Counted from the stretch's first letter, positions 8,381 through 17,589 are shown. The stretch: 64,000 nt of DNA from Haematobacter missouriensis (GCF_000740775.1 NZ_JFGS01000012.1:1-64000), one strand, 5' to 3'. Program-made: numbers and translations. The notes: generated by a model not told the origin, from the sequence alone.

Positions 8381-9395
8381 TCCCATCGGTATCGAAATCC
8401 GCCACCTTTTCAAGATCTTCGGCCCGCGTGCTGCGGATTACATAGATGCGGTTCAAAGCGGCCTGTCGAAGCAGGAGCTCAACGAGCGGTATCGCCATGT
8501 CCTCGGTCTGCGCGATATCAACATTTCCATCGCGGCGGGCGGCATACAGGTGGTGATGGGCCTGTCCGGCTCCGGCAAATCCACGCTTATCCGCCATATC
8601 AACCGGCTCATCGACCCGACCGCCGGAGAAATACTGGTGGAGGGGGAGGATGTGGTAAAGATGTCTCCCATCGCTCTCCGCGACTTTCGTCGCCATCGGA
8701 CGGCGATGGTATTCCAGAAGTTCGGCCTGCTCCCGCATCGAACCGTGATTGACAATGTGGGTTATGGGCTGGAGGTGCAGGGCAGGGGCACCGCCGAACG
8801 GAACCGCATCTCCGCCCGCTGGATCGAGAGGGTCGGTCTCGCCGGGTTCGAACGGAAATATCCCGCCCAGTTGTCAGGCGGGATGCAGCAGCGGGTGGGT
8901 CTGGCGCGAGCGCTGGCAAATGATGCGCCGATCCTGCTGATGGACGAAGCATATTCCGCGCTGGACCCGCTGATCCGCTACGACATGCAGACGGTGCTGC
9001 TCGATCTTCAGAAGGAGGTTCGCAAAACCATCGTATTCATTACGCATGACCTTGACGAAGCCCTGCGCATCGGTGATCGCATTGCGCTGCTTAGGGACGG
9101 TGCTGTCATCCAGCAGGGAACGGGGCAGGAAATAGTGCTGCATCCCGCCGATGACTATGTCGCGAACTTCGTGCAGCATGTTGACCGTGGAAAGGTGGTG
9201 CGGGTCGCCTCCGTGATGGAAGCGGCAGGGCCTGAAACTGCTGGGCCAGCCGTGGCAGCGGAAACCACGCTGACCGATGCCCTGCGCGAGATGATGGGGC
9301 ACGGCGTCCAGTGCCTCGTTGTGTGCGACGGAGCGGGCAGAACGGTGGGGCAGCTGTCGTTACAACGTGCCATCGCGGTTTCGGCTGGGGTCTGA
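8373..9395 (+). CDS. proV: Glycine betaine/proline-type ABC transporter ATP-binding protein
   Basis: About 340 residues. Walker A MGLSGSGKST, signature LSGGMQQRVGLARAL, Walker B ILLMDEAYSALDP and the H-loop THDLDEA are intact. N-terminal IRHLFKIFGPRA is the usual ProV/OpuAA beginning. The C-terminal part keeps one CBS-like half (REMMGHGVQCLVVCDGAGRTVGQLSLQ), a region that in relatives senses ionic strength or nucleotide. The start is taken as GTG 8373, which overlaps the permease stop by 8 bases; a longer in-frame extension upstream has no family similarity. Confidence 0.87.
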   Translation: MSDPIGIEIRHLFKIFGPRAADYIDAVQSGLSKQELNERYRHVLGLRDINISIAAGGIQVVMGLSGSGKSTLIRHINRLIDPTAGEILVEGEDVVKMSPIALRDFRRHRTAMVFQKFGLLPHRTVIDNVGYGLEVQGRGTAERNRISARWIERVGLAGFERKYPAQLSGGMQQRVGLARALANDAPILLMDEAYSALDPLIRYDMQTVLLDLQKEVRKTIVFITHDLDEALRIGDRIALLRDGAVIQQGTGQEIVLHPADDYVANFVQHVDRGKVVRVASVMEAAGPETAGPAVAAETTLTDALREMMGHGVQCLVVCDGAGRTVGQLSLQRAIAVSAGV

Positions 9396-9819
9396 GGAGA
9401 AAGGAGCCATCCGGGGAGCGTTCCATTCCGGTGCGAAATGAAGCGCTGGTACCGCTCGGGCATACCATGACGGTGAGAGCTCGAACCACAGAGTGTTCGC
9501 CGCAGGGACGATGGGCGCACGACTCCCCACGACATCGCCCGGACGCGCGGCGGTCGTGAGGGGTGTTCAGGGCACCGCCAGAGACAACCGCTCCGGTTCG
9601 TTGGTGGCGCGAACGCAATCCCCATTACACGTTATTGCATAGCTCTCCATTCGAATATCAGTGCTCGCGCGCTAATTTTGACGGCAGCGTGAACTTCCGA
9701 CTGGATCGTGACTTTGATTGTGCGATGCGCAAGAAATAGCGAAACCTGCTCGAGAATCCGCGTTTTTCTCAATCGGCTGGCTGTAATCGATGAAAATCGG
9801 AGTAGGAAAGTCTGAAAAT
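9396..9819. other. Gene-free stretch between the ABC operon and the VOC gene
   Basis: About 420 bases without a supported gene on either strand. It becomes AT-richer towards 9650-9780, where the promoter of the VOC gene is expected. TTGTGCGATGCGCAA at 9718-9732 is a partly symmetrical sequence that could be an operator, but symmetry is only about two thirds. No terminator hairpin with a T-run follows the ATPase gene. Confidence 0.35.
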
Positions 9820-10362
9820 ATGAATCGTGACGAATATGGATTACTGCCGCGCGGCATCAATCATATCGGCCTGACAGTAGAAGATCTGGATAAAGCAAGC
9901 GAGTTTCTGGCCAAGGGCGTCGGCGCGAAATGGTGTTACGACGGCCTGACCCGCGACGACGCACCGCGCCAAGGACCGGAGGTGGAGCGGCAACTGGGTC
10001 TTTCCGAAGGTAGTCGCATCGTTCGCCAGCGCCTGATGAGGATCGGAAATGGCCCTAATATTGAAATTTTCGAAATCGAGTGCATCGATCCGGCTCGTCC
10101 TCTCGAACTGGAAGACCGAGGCTGGAACCATATTTCCATATATTGCGACGATATCGATGGTTCGTTAAAACGTCTGATTGCGGCCGGCGCCGAGCCGCTG
10201 TCCGGCGTCCACGGCAATTCCCGCCATGAAGACACAGAGGGTAACGGCAGTGTCTATGTCCGCCCGCCATGGGGAGGGCTTATCGAATTGCAGTCGATCC
10301 CAAATGGCTATTATTATCCCGATAGCAGTGAAGCGAAAACCTGGTTACCGGAGAAAAGTTAG
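9820..10362 (+). CDS. VOC (glyoxalase/dioxygenase superfamily) protein
   Basis: About 180 residues with two VOC half-modules. The first begins INHIGLTVEDLDKASEFLAKGVGAKW and the second WNHISIYCDDIDGSLKRLIAAGAEP. The likely metal ligands are His of NHIGL, His of NHISIY and Glu of GGLIELQS, so it should bind a divalent metal. The family includes methylmalonyl-CoA epimerase, glyoxalase I and ring-cleaving dioxygenases; the exact reaction cannot be assigned. ATG 9820 has GGAAAG about 9 bases upstream, better than the in-frame ATG at 9790. It faces an IclR-regulated catabolic island across a 460-base gap. Confidence 0.75.
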   Translation: MNRDEYGLLPRGINHIGLTVEDLDKASEFLAKGVGAKWCYDGLTRDDAPRQGPEVERQLGLSEGSRIVRQRLMRIGNGPNIEIFEIECIDPARPLELEDRGWNHISIYCDDIDGSLKRLIAAGAEPLSGVHGNSRHEDTEGNGSVYVRPPWGGLIELQSIPNGYYYPDSSEAKTWLPEKS

Positions 10363-10824
10363 CAAAGTGCCTTTCTGAAACTCGGGTGGTGTTGCAGTAA
10401 ACACGACGTGAGTGCACTTACATCATGGGTTCAATCTGAGCACTTCGGAGGGGTTCACGAGGTTCATCCATTTGTCCGTTTGTGTGATGTTTCGACCGAG
10501 CGCCTCATGAACTCAACATCCCCCCGTTGACTTCGGATATGATGGCAGGCTGATCTCTCCCAAAGGGTTTGGCACAGGCGATGGATTGCGGAGAGGATCT
10601 CGCCGCGGCAATCCTTACGTCATCGTCGCCCGTGCTTTCCGATGGAAGGGATGGAGCGTCCTCGCAGGGGGCATCAGGCCGCTGAAAAGCCCTGCAGTAT
10701 CGTAACCGGAATCGGATAATCGGCCGTAAGCACTTGGAAGTATATAGATTTCCGGTTGGATTTCGTCAGATTGCGAACGATTCCCGCCTCAACACAGTCC
10801 AAAAAGCCTTTTTCAGCAGCCTGC
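10363..10824. other. Gene-free stretch between VOC and IclR genes
   Basis: About 460 bases between the convergent VOC and IclR genes. No open frame has family similarity on either strand, and it looks like decayed sequence. A direct match to an insertion sequence could not be recognised by eye. Confidence 0.35.
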
Positions 10825-11634
10825 TCATGCGACCTTCGGGGCGGCTCTCCGGGCGGGAAGAGCAAAATACTCCGAGGCGGGCGCGGCCATCCCCAATTCT
10901 GCCGCCGCCGACTGCAACATCGGTGCCAGTTCCGCCATGCGGGCATCCGTCATGCGGACTGATGGCCCCGCGATTGACAGGCAACCGAGTATCTGGTCCG
11001 TATCCGCATACCGCACCGTCACGGCCATCGCCGCCATCCCGAGGATATACGTGCTGACGGCCACGGAGTAGCCGCGCTCGCGGGTTTCTTTGAGGATCGC
11101 CAGCAGCTCGGGGATGCTGATGGGTTTCCCTGGACCTTCGTCCCGGCCAAAGCCCTGTGCACTGACGTGTTCCAGCGCCTCCTCGTCATGCATCGCCGCG
11201 AGCCAGGCCCGACCGCCTGCGGAGGAGGCGAGGTGCACCACAACGCCCTGTTCCTGCCCTGGATCGTAGCGCAGCCCCGTGGTTGCCCCTTGTGCAACGG
11301 CAACCCAGGTCAGCGCCCCGCTATCGATCACCGAGAGGCGGATGAGTTCGCCTGATTCCGCGGCCAGCCGATCCAGGATCGGCTGAACCACGTCATTGAT
11401 CCCCGCGCGCCGCATGAAGCCAAGGCCGAGAGCTGCCAACTTGATCGACAGCGTGTAATCGCCCCCGTCCGCGATCTGCCGCACGTAGCCCAACCGGATC
11501 AACTCATGGAGAGTGCGGTGGACACCGCTGACCGGCTGACCGGTCATCCCCGCGATATGGGAGACCGACAACCCCGCAGGATGCTCGGCCAGCCCCTCGA
11601 TGATGGCCAGTGACTTCTCGACGACGCTGCTCAC
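10825..11634 (-). CDS. IclR-family transcriptional regulator
   Basis: About 269 residues. An N-terminal winged helix (VVEKSLAIIEGLAEHPAGLSVSHIAGMTGQPVSGVHRTLHELIRLGYV, residues ~4-55) is followed by an IclR effector-binding domain (ETRERGYSVAVSTYILGMAAMAVTV). IclR proteins repress or activate catabolic operons, commonly for aromatic or hydroaromatic acids, in response to the substrate. It is the last gene on the minus strand of the island that follows it upstream, and the GTG start at 11634 has a GAGGTGA site. Two imperfect palindromes shared by other promoters of the island are the likely operators (see regulatory entries). Confidence 0.88.
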   Translation of the reverse strand: MSSVVEKSLAIIEGLAEHPAGLSVSHIAGMTGQPVSGVHRTLHELIRLGYVRQIADGGDYTLSIKLAALGLGFMRRAGINDVVQPILDRLAAESGELIRLSVIDSGALTWVAVAQGATTGLRYDPGQEQGVVVHLASSAGGRAWLAAMHDEEALEHVSAQGFGRDEGPGKPISIPELLAILKETRERGYSVAVSTYILGMAAMAVTVRYADTDQILGCLSIAGPSVRMTDARMAELAPMLQSAAAELGMAAPASEYFALPARRAAPKVA

Positions 11635-11720
11635 GGTCTCACCTCGCTTCCGCTATTGCCAAAAAGCCGTTCAACAGCGGAAAGGTCAACCGACGAACGC
11701 AGAAAACCCTACGTCGCGGC

Positions 11721-12569
11721 TCACGCAGCTTGTGCGAAAGACCCCTGACCGGCGATCTTCCATCCCAAGGGAGAGAGCTTGTCCACTGCCTCCGTCACCG
11801 CCCGGTCTGCCTCTGCGTTCAGGATTTCCACAACGGAGAGGCCCCTGAACCCCGCGGCCTGCAACGCCCTCGCGGCAGTGGCGAAGTTGACGCTGCCGGT
11901 GCCGATCGCATCGTGGCGCCACTGCTGCTGCCCGGTATCCGACATATGAAGGAGGTCGAGATATGGCACAACCAGGGGCAGCGCTTCGCTCAAATCCTCG
12001 TGGATGAAATGGGCGTTCGCAAGGTCGTAGCAGATGCGGAGTGCGGGACTGTCAAACCGCTCCACGCAGGCCACCATGCTGCGCGCATCCGGCAGGACGC
12101 CCATGGGAACGTTTTCGAGAAAGACTTTCACACCCGCGCGTTCCGCGTAGGAGACAGTCTTTTCCAGCGCCCCGAAGAACCATCCCTCAAGCTGCTCTCG
12201 CGGTGGGGCATTCAGCGCATTGTAACGACCAGATACCGAAACGAACCCCTGTGCCCCGAGCTCGTAGCAGGCATCCAGCATCTTCCGGTTGAAGCCTACC
12301 GTCATCTCGCGGATCTCTTCCCGCGGGGAGGCAAGGTTGTGGTCGAGGCTCTGCGCGGTCAGCGCATGGATCGTCAGCCCTTCGCGTTCCAAAAGCTTGC
12401 GAATACGGGCATAGTCGCGGGGCGTCATGTTCTCGATATCCAAGTGCGCCGGACTGACCATCACGTCGAACTGGCGAAAACCCAGTTTTGACAGGCGGAT
12501 CAAACTTTCTTCCAGCGGGATCGTCCAAGTGTCGCTGATCGTGTTCACGCCAAGTGGCAAATCGGTCAT
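11721..12569 (-). CDS. Sugar phosphate isomerase/epimerase family TIM-barrel protein
   Basis: About 282 residues of the xylose-isomerase-like TIM barrel (AP_endonuc_2) superfamily: LGVNTISDTWTIPLEESLIRLSKLGF at the start, FLENVPMGVLPDARSM in the middle with the metal-binding Glu, and LLHMSDTGQQQWRHDAIGTGSVNF near the end with His/Asp ligand candidates. Members include IolE, IolI, hydroxypyruvate isomerase and the 3-dehydroshikimate dehydratases QuiC/QsuB. Because a shikimate-dehydrogenase-like gene and an aromatic-acid type importer are in the same island, a dehydratase or isomerase acting on a cyclic hydroxy acid is plausible but unproven. It has a GAGGAGAG site before the ATG. Confidence 0.78.
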   Translation of the reverse strand: MTDLPLGVNTISDTWTIPLEESLIRLSKLGFRQFDVMVSPAHLDIENMTPRDYARIRKLLEREGLTIHALTAQSLDHNLASPREEIREMTVGFNRKMLDACYELGAQGFVSVSGRYNALNAPPREQLEGWFFGALEKTVSYAERAGVKVFLENVPMGVLPDARSMVACVERFDSPALRICYDLANAHFIHEDLSEALPLVVPYLDLLHMSDTGQQQWRHDAIGTGSVNFATAARALQAAGFRGLSVVEILNAEADRAVTEAVDKLSPLGWKIAGQGSFAQAA

Positions 12570-12597
12570 GGTTCTGCTCTCCTCTCAGATGTAATCA

Positions 12598-14304
12598 TTA
12601 GACAGCGCGGGCAACCGGCAGCGGCTCCGCGCGTAGTTCGCCCGCCGCATGTTTGGCGATACGCCAGCCAAAGACGATGGCTGGCCCGATGGTGGTCCCC
12701 GGACCGGGGTAGGTTCCGCGAAAGATGGAAGCCAGATCGTTACCGCAGGCATAAAGCCCCGATATGGGCTGGTCGCTCCGGTTCAGGACGCGACCGAACT
12801 CGTCCCCCTTCAATCCAGCACTGGAGGCGAGGTCTGAAGGTTTCACGGCGACGGCGTAGAAGGGGCCCCCGCTCAAGGGTCCGAGGCAGGGATTGGCGCC
12901 GGCGGCCGCATCGCCGTTAAAGCGGTTCATTACCGATGTGCCGCGCCCAAAGGCGTCGTCACGGCCGGTGGAGGCAAAGCGGTTATACTCCTCCACCGTG
13001 CGTTGGAGTCCGATAGGGTCGCACCCGATCCTTCGGGCGAGGGCGGCGATGTTTTCAGCCTCGGTTACGTAACCTGCTTTCAGCATCGCGGGCAGATTGC
13101 GGGCGCCGGGCAGAACCATCCCCAGCCCATATTTCCGCATGAAGTCCGCATCGCAGATCAGATGGGCCGGGAATGCCCCGACCTTGATCTGCGCGACGGA
13201 GAAGTCGTGATAGGAATCGGATTCGTTCACGAACCGCTCCCCGCGCGCGTTGACCGCAAGCAGGCCGGGCTTGGCCCGGTCGAGGATGATATGCGGCCAG
13301 ACCGCCAGCGTCCCGGCCGCGCGCCGGTAGGAAGAGCAGGGCATCCAGAGCGCGGGGCTGTCTCCGCCGTCATCAAACCCCGCGCCGATGGCCGTCGCAA
13401 GGTCGGCACCGTCGCCGGTATTCGTTGCCGGCGCGAGAGCATAGGCGCGCGCCGGTTCGGGGAACAGCCGGTCGCGGATGTCCTTGTTCCAGCAAATGCC
13501 TCCGGTCGCCAGCACCACGCCGCGGCGTGCGCGGATCTCACGCCCATTCACCCGGGCTCCGGTGACGCGGCCCTGCTCCACCAGCAGCGCATCGGTCGTG
13601 GCGTCGAACAGAATCGGCACACCGGTCTTGCGCAGGCTGTAAAGCAGCCGCGCGACCAGCGCATTGCCCATGAGCAGCCTCGTCCCCCGCCGGTATCGCA
13701 ACCGGTCCAACGCGTAACGACCGACGATTCCAACCGTCGTGCGAAGATTGTTCAGCGACGCAAAGGGCGAGAGCAGGGCTGAAAGCTCATTCCGCCCCAC
13801 CATCATGCCCCCCAACCCCATGAACTCCCGCCGGGGAGGGCGGACCCGATCAAAGTCCGCACCCAGAAGCCGCCCGTCGAAAGGCAGGGGACCAAGCGCC
13901 CGGCCGCCAAAGGCCTGCCCAGGCGCATCGATGTAATCGGGATGTGCGGCGGCGGCGGCGAACTTGACCTCCGTGTGGCGCTCAAGGTCAGCGACCGCCT
14001 CCGGACCCGAGCGGAGGAAGGCCGCCCGCAAATGGTCGCCACCCCGCTGCCCGACGACGGTGCGGAGGAACAGGCCGGCGTCCTCCACACGATCCGGCAC
14101 GCCCGAGGCATCGGAAAGGTGGGTTCCGGGTATCCAGGTCGTGCCGCCTGACGTCGCGGTGGTACCGCCGACCTGACCGGTCTTTTCGACGAGCATCACG
14201 CTCAGCCCCGCGCGGGCGCCGACGAGGGCGGTGGTCATCCCTCCGGCGCCCGCGCCGATGACCAGCAGATCGACCTCGGTCGGCATTTCGGGATCAACTG
14301 GCAT
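12598..14304 (-). CDS. FAD-dependent oxidoreductase, 3-ketosteroid-dehydrogenase/fumarate-reductase-like (second copy)
   Basis: About 568 residues. FAD-binding motif GAGAGG at ~17-22, VEKTGQVGGTTATSGGTTWIPG after it, and C-terminal YACGNDLASIFRGTYPGPGTTIGPAIVFGWRIAKHAAGE, the signature end of the KstD / flavocytochrome-c type family. These enzymes remove or add hydrogens next to a carbonyl in a ring or chain. ATG 14304 is preferred because GGGAGGAGG lies 7-8 bases upstream; the coding start overlaps the stop of the preceding flavoprotein gene (14294), so translation is coupled. The paralogue immediately upstream shares the same architecture, suggesting two successive dehydrogenations or a heteromer. 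Confidence 0.82.
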   Translation of the reverse strand: MPVDPEMPTEVDLLVIGAGAGGMTTALVGARAGLSVMLVEKTGQVGGTTATSGGTTWIPGTHLSDASGVPDRVEDAGLFLRTVVGQRGGDHLRAAFLRSGPEAVADLERHTEVKFAAAAAHPDYIDAPGQAFGGRALGPLPFDGRLLGADFDRVRPPRREFMGLGGMMVGRNELSALLSPFASLNNLRTTVGIVGRYALDRLRYRRGTRLLMGNALVARLLYSLRKTGVPILFDATTDALLVEQGRVTGARVNGREIRARRGVVLATGGICWNKDIRDRLFPEPARAYALAPATNTGDGADLATAIGAGFDDGGDSPALWMPCSSYRRAAGTLAVWPHIILDRAKPGLLAVNARGERFVNESDSYHDFSVAQIKVGAFPAHLICDADFMRKYGLGMVLPGARNLPAMLKAGYVTEAENIAALARRIGCDPIGLQRTVEEYNRFASTGRDDAFGRGTSVMNRFNGDAAAGANPCLGPLSGGPFYAVAVKPSDLASSAGLKGDEFGRVLNRSDQPISGLYACGNDLASIFRGTYPGPGTTIGPAIVFGWRIAKHAAGELRAEPLPVARAV

Positions 14305-16075
14305 GGGTTTTCCTCCTCCCATTCGTGGCCGCGGCGATTCCGGCTGCGGCGGTCTCTGCCGCCAGAAAGCCGAATGTCATTGCGGGGCCGAGCGTGATGC
14401 CGCCGCTCGGATAGCTGCCGCCCATGATGGAGTTCATGTCGTTTCCTGCCGCGTATAGGCCGGGAATCGGCATCCCGTCGGCATCCAGAGCCCGCGCTCG
14501 CTCATCGGTGACGATACCGGCAAAGGTACCGAGACTACCCGGCGCGATCTCCACCGCGTAGAAGGGGCCGTTCCGAATGGGAGCGACAGCCGGGTTGGGA
14601 CGGTGATCGGGATCCCCCTGCGCACGCCCGTATGCCGTTTCTCCCCGGCGGAACTGCGGGTCGCGCCCGTCTTCCGCATGGCGGTTGTAATGCGCGACGG
14701 TGGTTTCCAGTCCGCCCGGGTCGATGCCGCAAACCCGCGCCAGATCGGTGAGTGTCCGGCCTTTTTTCAGATAGCCGTTGCGTAGCCAGCGTCCGTAAGG
14801 AAGGGGCGACGGCTTCACCGCTCCAAGTCCATAACGGCGAAGGAAGCGGTGATCGCAGATGAGCCAGGACCGGACTTGTTCCCCCTGGGGAGTAGCCGCG
14901 ATCATCTCCCGCACGTAATCGTGGTAGGGACCGCCTTCATCCGTAAAGCGGGCGCCGTTTGCCAACACCGCGATGAGGCCCGGCTTGCCCCGCTCCACCA
15001 GATGCGGAAAGCGACCGATGGTGCCGTCCGTTCGTGGAACCAGCGACACCGGGGCGTAGGCGGCAGCGTGGGCCTGTGTCCTGCTCACCTGTCCTCCCGC
15101 CGTCTCGGCGAGGCGCAGCCCGTCCCCGGTATTCGTTTCAGGTGCGGCTGAAAAGTGCGGTGTGCCTGCCTCCACATGTGGCAGCAGCTCTCGCAGGAGT
15201 TCTTCCGCGTGGGGAAAGCCGCCGGTGGCCAGTACCACCCCCCTCCGCGCGGTGACGGCCACGGCGCCGTCCGCTGTCGCCAGCATCGCGCCGACAACCC
15301 GGGTTCCATCCCGCAGCAGCGAGCGCGCGCTCGCTCCAGTAAGCAGTGTGACGCCCAGGTCTTCTGCAGAGCGCAGCAGCCGCGCGGCAAGCGCATTGCC
15401 GTTCACCAGCTGCATTCCCCGACCGTGCAACGCCAGATCGCGCAGATGCCGGAGTACCCGCCCCGTGACATGGCCAAAGGCGCGGGGACTGCGCAGGGCA
15501 GTCAGGAACATGCGCATGTCAAGCCCTGAGGCGATGCCCATGCCCAGCAAGGTGGTTTCCGGAATGGGCTCGCGCAGCCGCGCGATCAGCCCTCCCAGCC
15601 GGCGCCCGTCATACGGTGCGGCCACCACAGAACGCCACCCTTCTGCCGCGCCTGGGAGAGTGCCGTGAAAATCCGGCACGCCGGAGCCCGGCAGGAAGCG
15701 GACCTCTGTCCTCTTCTCGAAGAAGGCGAGCATTCGGGGAGCGTCGCGAAGATAGGCTTCGATCAGGGTAGGGTGGTAACGGTCGCCGATGACCGCGTGC
15801 AGATAGGCGCGCACCGCCGCCGGATCCTCCTCCTTGCCTGCTGCCCGCGCGTGGGGAGCGTCGGGAATCCACAGCCAGCCCCCCGAGACGGCAGTGGTAC
15901 CGCCGATCACATTGGCCTTCTCGGCCACGATGACGTTGAGGCCAAGCGCTGCGGCGGTGGTTGCTGCCGCCAGCCCCCCCGCGCCGGAACCGATCACGAG
16001 CAGGTCGCATGCCATCCGCTGATGAAGCACGATCGGTCCGTTGCCGGGGGCGGTGGAGGGAGATGTCATGGGCAT
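14294..16075 (-). CDS. FAD-dependent oxidoreductase, 3-ketosteroid-dehydrogenase/fumarate-reductase-like (first copy)
   Basis: About 593 residues. GSGAGG at ~29-34 is the dinucleotide-binding loop, followed by VAEKANVIGGTTAVSGGWLWIPD. The C-terminal FAD contact is GNDMNSIMGGSYPSGGITLGPAMTFGFLAAET. Both features match KstD-like dehydrogenases rather than succinate dehydrogenase flavoproteins; no Tat or lipoprotein signal and no haem motif are present, so it should be cytoplasmic. It follows the MFS gene by 9 bases and overlaps the next flavoprotein gene. The actual substrate is unknown; a cyclohexenone or cyclohexane carboxylate-type intermediate would fit the neighbours (inference). Confidence 0.82.
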   Translation of the reverse strand: MPMTSPSTAPGNGPIVLHQRMACDLLVIGSGAGGLAAATTAAALGLNVIVAEKANVIGGTTAVSGGWLWIPDAPHARAAGKEEDPAAVRAYLHAVIGDRYHPTLIEAYLRDAPRMLAFFEKRTEVRFLPGSGVPDFHGTLPGAAEGWRSVVAAPYDGRRLGGLIARLREPIPETTLLGMGIASGLDMRMFLTALRSPRAFGHVTGRVLRHLRDLALHGRGMQLVNGNALAARLLRSAEDLGVTLLTGASARSLLRDGTRVVGAMLATADGAVAVTARRGVVLATGGFPHAEELLRELLPHVEAGTPHFSAAPETNTGDGLRLAETAGGQVSRTQAHAAAYAPVSLVPRTDGTIGRFPHLVERGKPGLIAVLANGARFTDEGGPYHDYVREMIAATPQGEQVRSWLICDHRFLRRYGLGAVKPSPLPYGRWLRNGYLKKGRTLTDLARVCGIDPGGLETTVAHYNRHAEDGRDPQFRRGETAYGRAQGDPDHRPNPAVAPIRNGPFYAVEIAPGSLGTFAGIVTDERARALDADGMPIPGLYAAGNDMNSIMGGSYPSGGITLGPAMTFGFLAAETAAAGIAAATNGRRKTHAS

Positions 16076-16084
16076 GGGGGTTCC

Positions 16085-17440
16085 TTAATGGCGGCTGAGG
16101 GTTGCTGCGATAGCGGCGATGATCAGGGGAATGGCGAAGACGATCATGACGGTGGAAAGGCTCGCCCCGCCACCGATCAGCATGCCGCCGAAGGTCGGCC
16201 CGACCACTGCGCCGAACCGTCCGACGCCCATGGCCCAGCCGATGCCCGTGCTACGAACGGCAGCGGGATAGAGGCTCGCGGCCAGACCGTAGAACGCGTT
16301 GAACCCGCCATAGATCGCCACCCCCATCAGGAAAGCGTTGATGAGCACCATGGGAAGCGGCATGACGACCGTGCCGAAGACCACCAGCATGGCGGCGGCA
16401 ACGATCAGGAAAATGGCGCCGACGCGGTGCTGCGGGAAGACGGTGGAGAGCTTGCCCATTGCGATGGTGCCCAGGCAGGCACCGAAGTTCAGGATCGCGC
16501 CGACATAGATCGCGTTGTCGAGCGACAGGCCGGCACCGGAGGCCAGCTTGGTGATCCACGAAATCACAAAGTAAAGCGACATGAAGCCCATGAAGATACC
16601 GACCCAGAGCGCGATGGTCGCGCGGATGCGGTTCGGAGCGAAAATCTGACCGATGTTGAGCTTTCCGGCCTTGGCGGGGCGCGGGGGAAGTGTCGCGACG
16701 GGAGAATGGTTGAGGCGCGTCAATACGCGGTTCACCTGTGTCAGCGCATCCCGCGGCTGGCGGCGGATGAGAAAGTCGATGGACTCGGGCAGCACCAGCC
16801 AGACGATAGGTAGTGCAATGAGAGAGATGACGCCCGCGCCAAGCAGCATCATGTGCCAACCGAACTGGGGCAGCAGAGGGGCCATCGCAAGCCCTGTCAG
16901 CATGGCTCCCAAGGGATAACCGGCCGTCATGATCGACACGGCCAGCGCCCGCTCCTTCACAGGGGCGAATTCCGCTGCGATTGCCGCCATGGAGGCGAGG
17001 ATCGCCCCGACGCCTACACCGATGACCAGGCGCAGCACCAGAAGCTCCGCCACGTTCCGGGCAAATCCGCTCGCGAGCATGCAGGCGGTGATGATGCTGA
17101 GCGAGGTCAGGATCAATGGCCGGCGTCCCCAATGGTCCGCCAGCGGGGCAACGAAGAAACATCCGACCACCATGCCCGCGAGACTCGCTGAGAACACGAT
17201 ACCCAGCCGCTCCGGCGAAAGTTGCCAGTCCGTCGTCAGAACCGGAGCGATGTAGGAGAGGATCACCACATCCATTCCGTCGATCGCGTTGAGCAGGAAG
17301 CAGAGGCCGACAATCATGATACGCAGCCCGGACCATTGGTCGCTCGCACCGATATCCGTGGCGGGTGCGCTTTGCCGATAGGGCGCGGCAGTCTTTGTCG
17401 CGTGCGGTCCAAGGCGATCCGCAGTCGTTACGTCGCTCAT
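16085..17440 (-). CDS. MFS transporter, aromatic acid:H+ symporter (AAHS) type
   Basis: About 451 residues with 12 predicted membrane segments. INAIDGMDVVILSYIAPVL in the first helix corresponds to the D-G-x-D motif of AAHS proteins such as PcaK and BenK, and LADHWGRRPLIL is the MFS loop 2-3 motif. It should import an aromatic or hydroaromatic acid with protons. ATG 17440 is chosen because GGAGGAAAT directly precedes it. It is the first gene of a transcript that continues into the two flavoproteins, a TIM-barrel gene and the IclR gene; a promoter with a TATAAT box and the palindrome at 17544-17558 lies upstream. Confidence 0.85.
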   Translation of the reverse strand: MSDVTTADRLGPHATKTAAPYRQSAPATDIGASDQWSGLRIMIVGLCFLLNAIDGMDVVILSYIAPVLTTDWQLSPERLGIVFSASLAGMVVGCFFVAPLADHWGRRPLILTSLSIITACMLASGFARNVAELLVLRLVIGVGVGAILASMAAIAAEFAPVKERALAVSIMTAGYPLGAMLTGLAMAPLLPQFGWHMMLLGAGVISLIALPIVWLVLPESIDFLIRRQPRDALTQVNRVLTRLNHSPVATLPPRPAKAGKLNIGQIFAPNRIRATIALWVGIFMGFMSLYFVISWITKLASGAGLSLDNAIYVGAILNFGACLGTIAMGKLSTVFPQHRVGAIFLIVAAAMLVVFGTVVMPLPMVLINAFLMGVAIYGGFNAFYGLAASLYPAAVRSTGIGWAMGVGRFGAVVGPTFGGMLIGGGASLSTVMIVFAIPLIIAAIAATLSRH

Positions 17441-17543
17441 ATTTCCTCCTCCAACGATGACATGCGAGCCCGGCGGTGTCTGTCCGTCGACAGTCTGCCT
17501 CGCCCCCAAGCGTGTGATCTCCCGGCAAGAAGGATACTAAAAA

Positions 17544-17558
17544 TGGAACATGATTCAA
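17544..17558. promoter_or_regulatory. Putative IclR operator 1, in the MFS promoter
   Basis: TGGAACATGATTCAA on the plus strand, an imperfect inverted repeat (TGGAAC-N3-TTCAA type) closely matching the sequence found at 19177-19191 on the other strand: both read TTGAAnCAnGTTCCA followed by TTTT. A minus-strand TATAAT (forward 17561-17566) lies immediately upstream of it, so a bound repressor would cover the transcription start of the MFS operon. IclR-family sites commonly contain TGGAA/TTCCA half sites. Assignment to the local IclR protein is inference. Confidence 0.55.
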
Positions 17559-17589
17559 CAATTATATAATATTCGATTTAAATTGAGGC

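Noticed and set aside
6434-8413. Long open frame on the minus strand (about 660 codons) opposite the ABC binding protein and permease genes
   Set aside because: It is antisense to well-supported genes, has a biased composition typical of a shadow frame and no family similarity.
9718-9732. TTGTGCGATGCGCAA as an operator for the VOC gene
   Set aside because: Only about two thirds of positions are symmetrical and no second copy was found.
15665-16813. Plus-strand open frame opposite the flavoprotein and MFS genes
   Set aside because: His/Asp/Gly-rich shadow frame without similarity.
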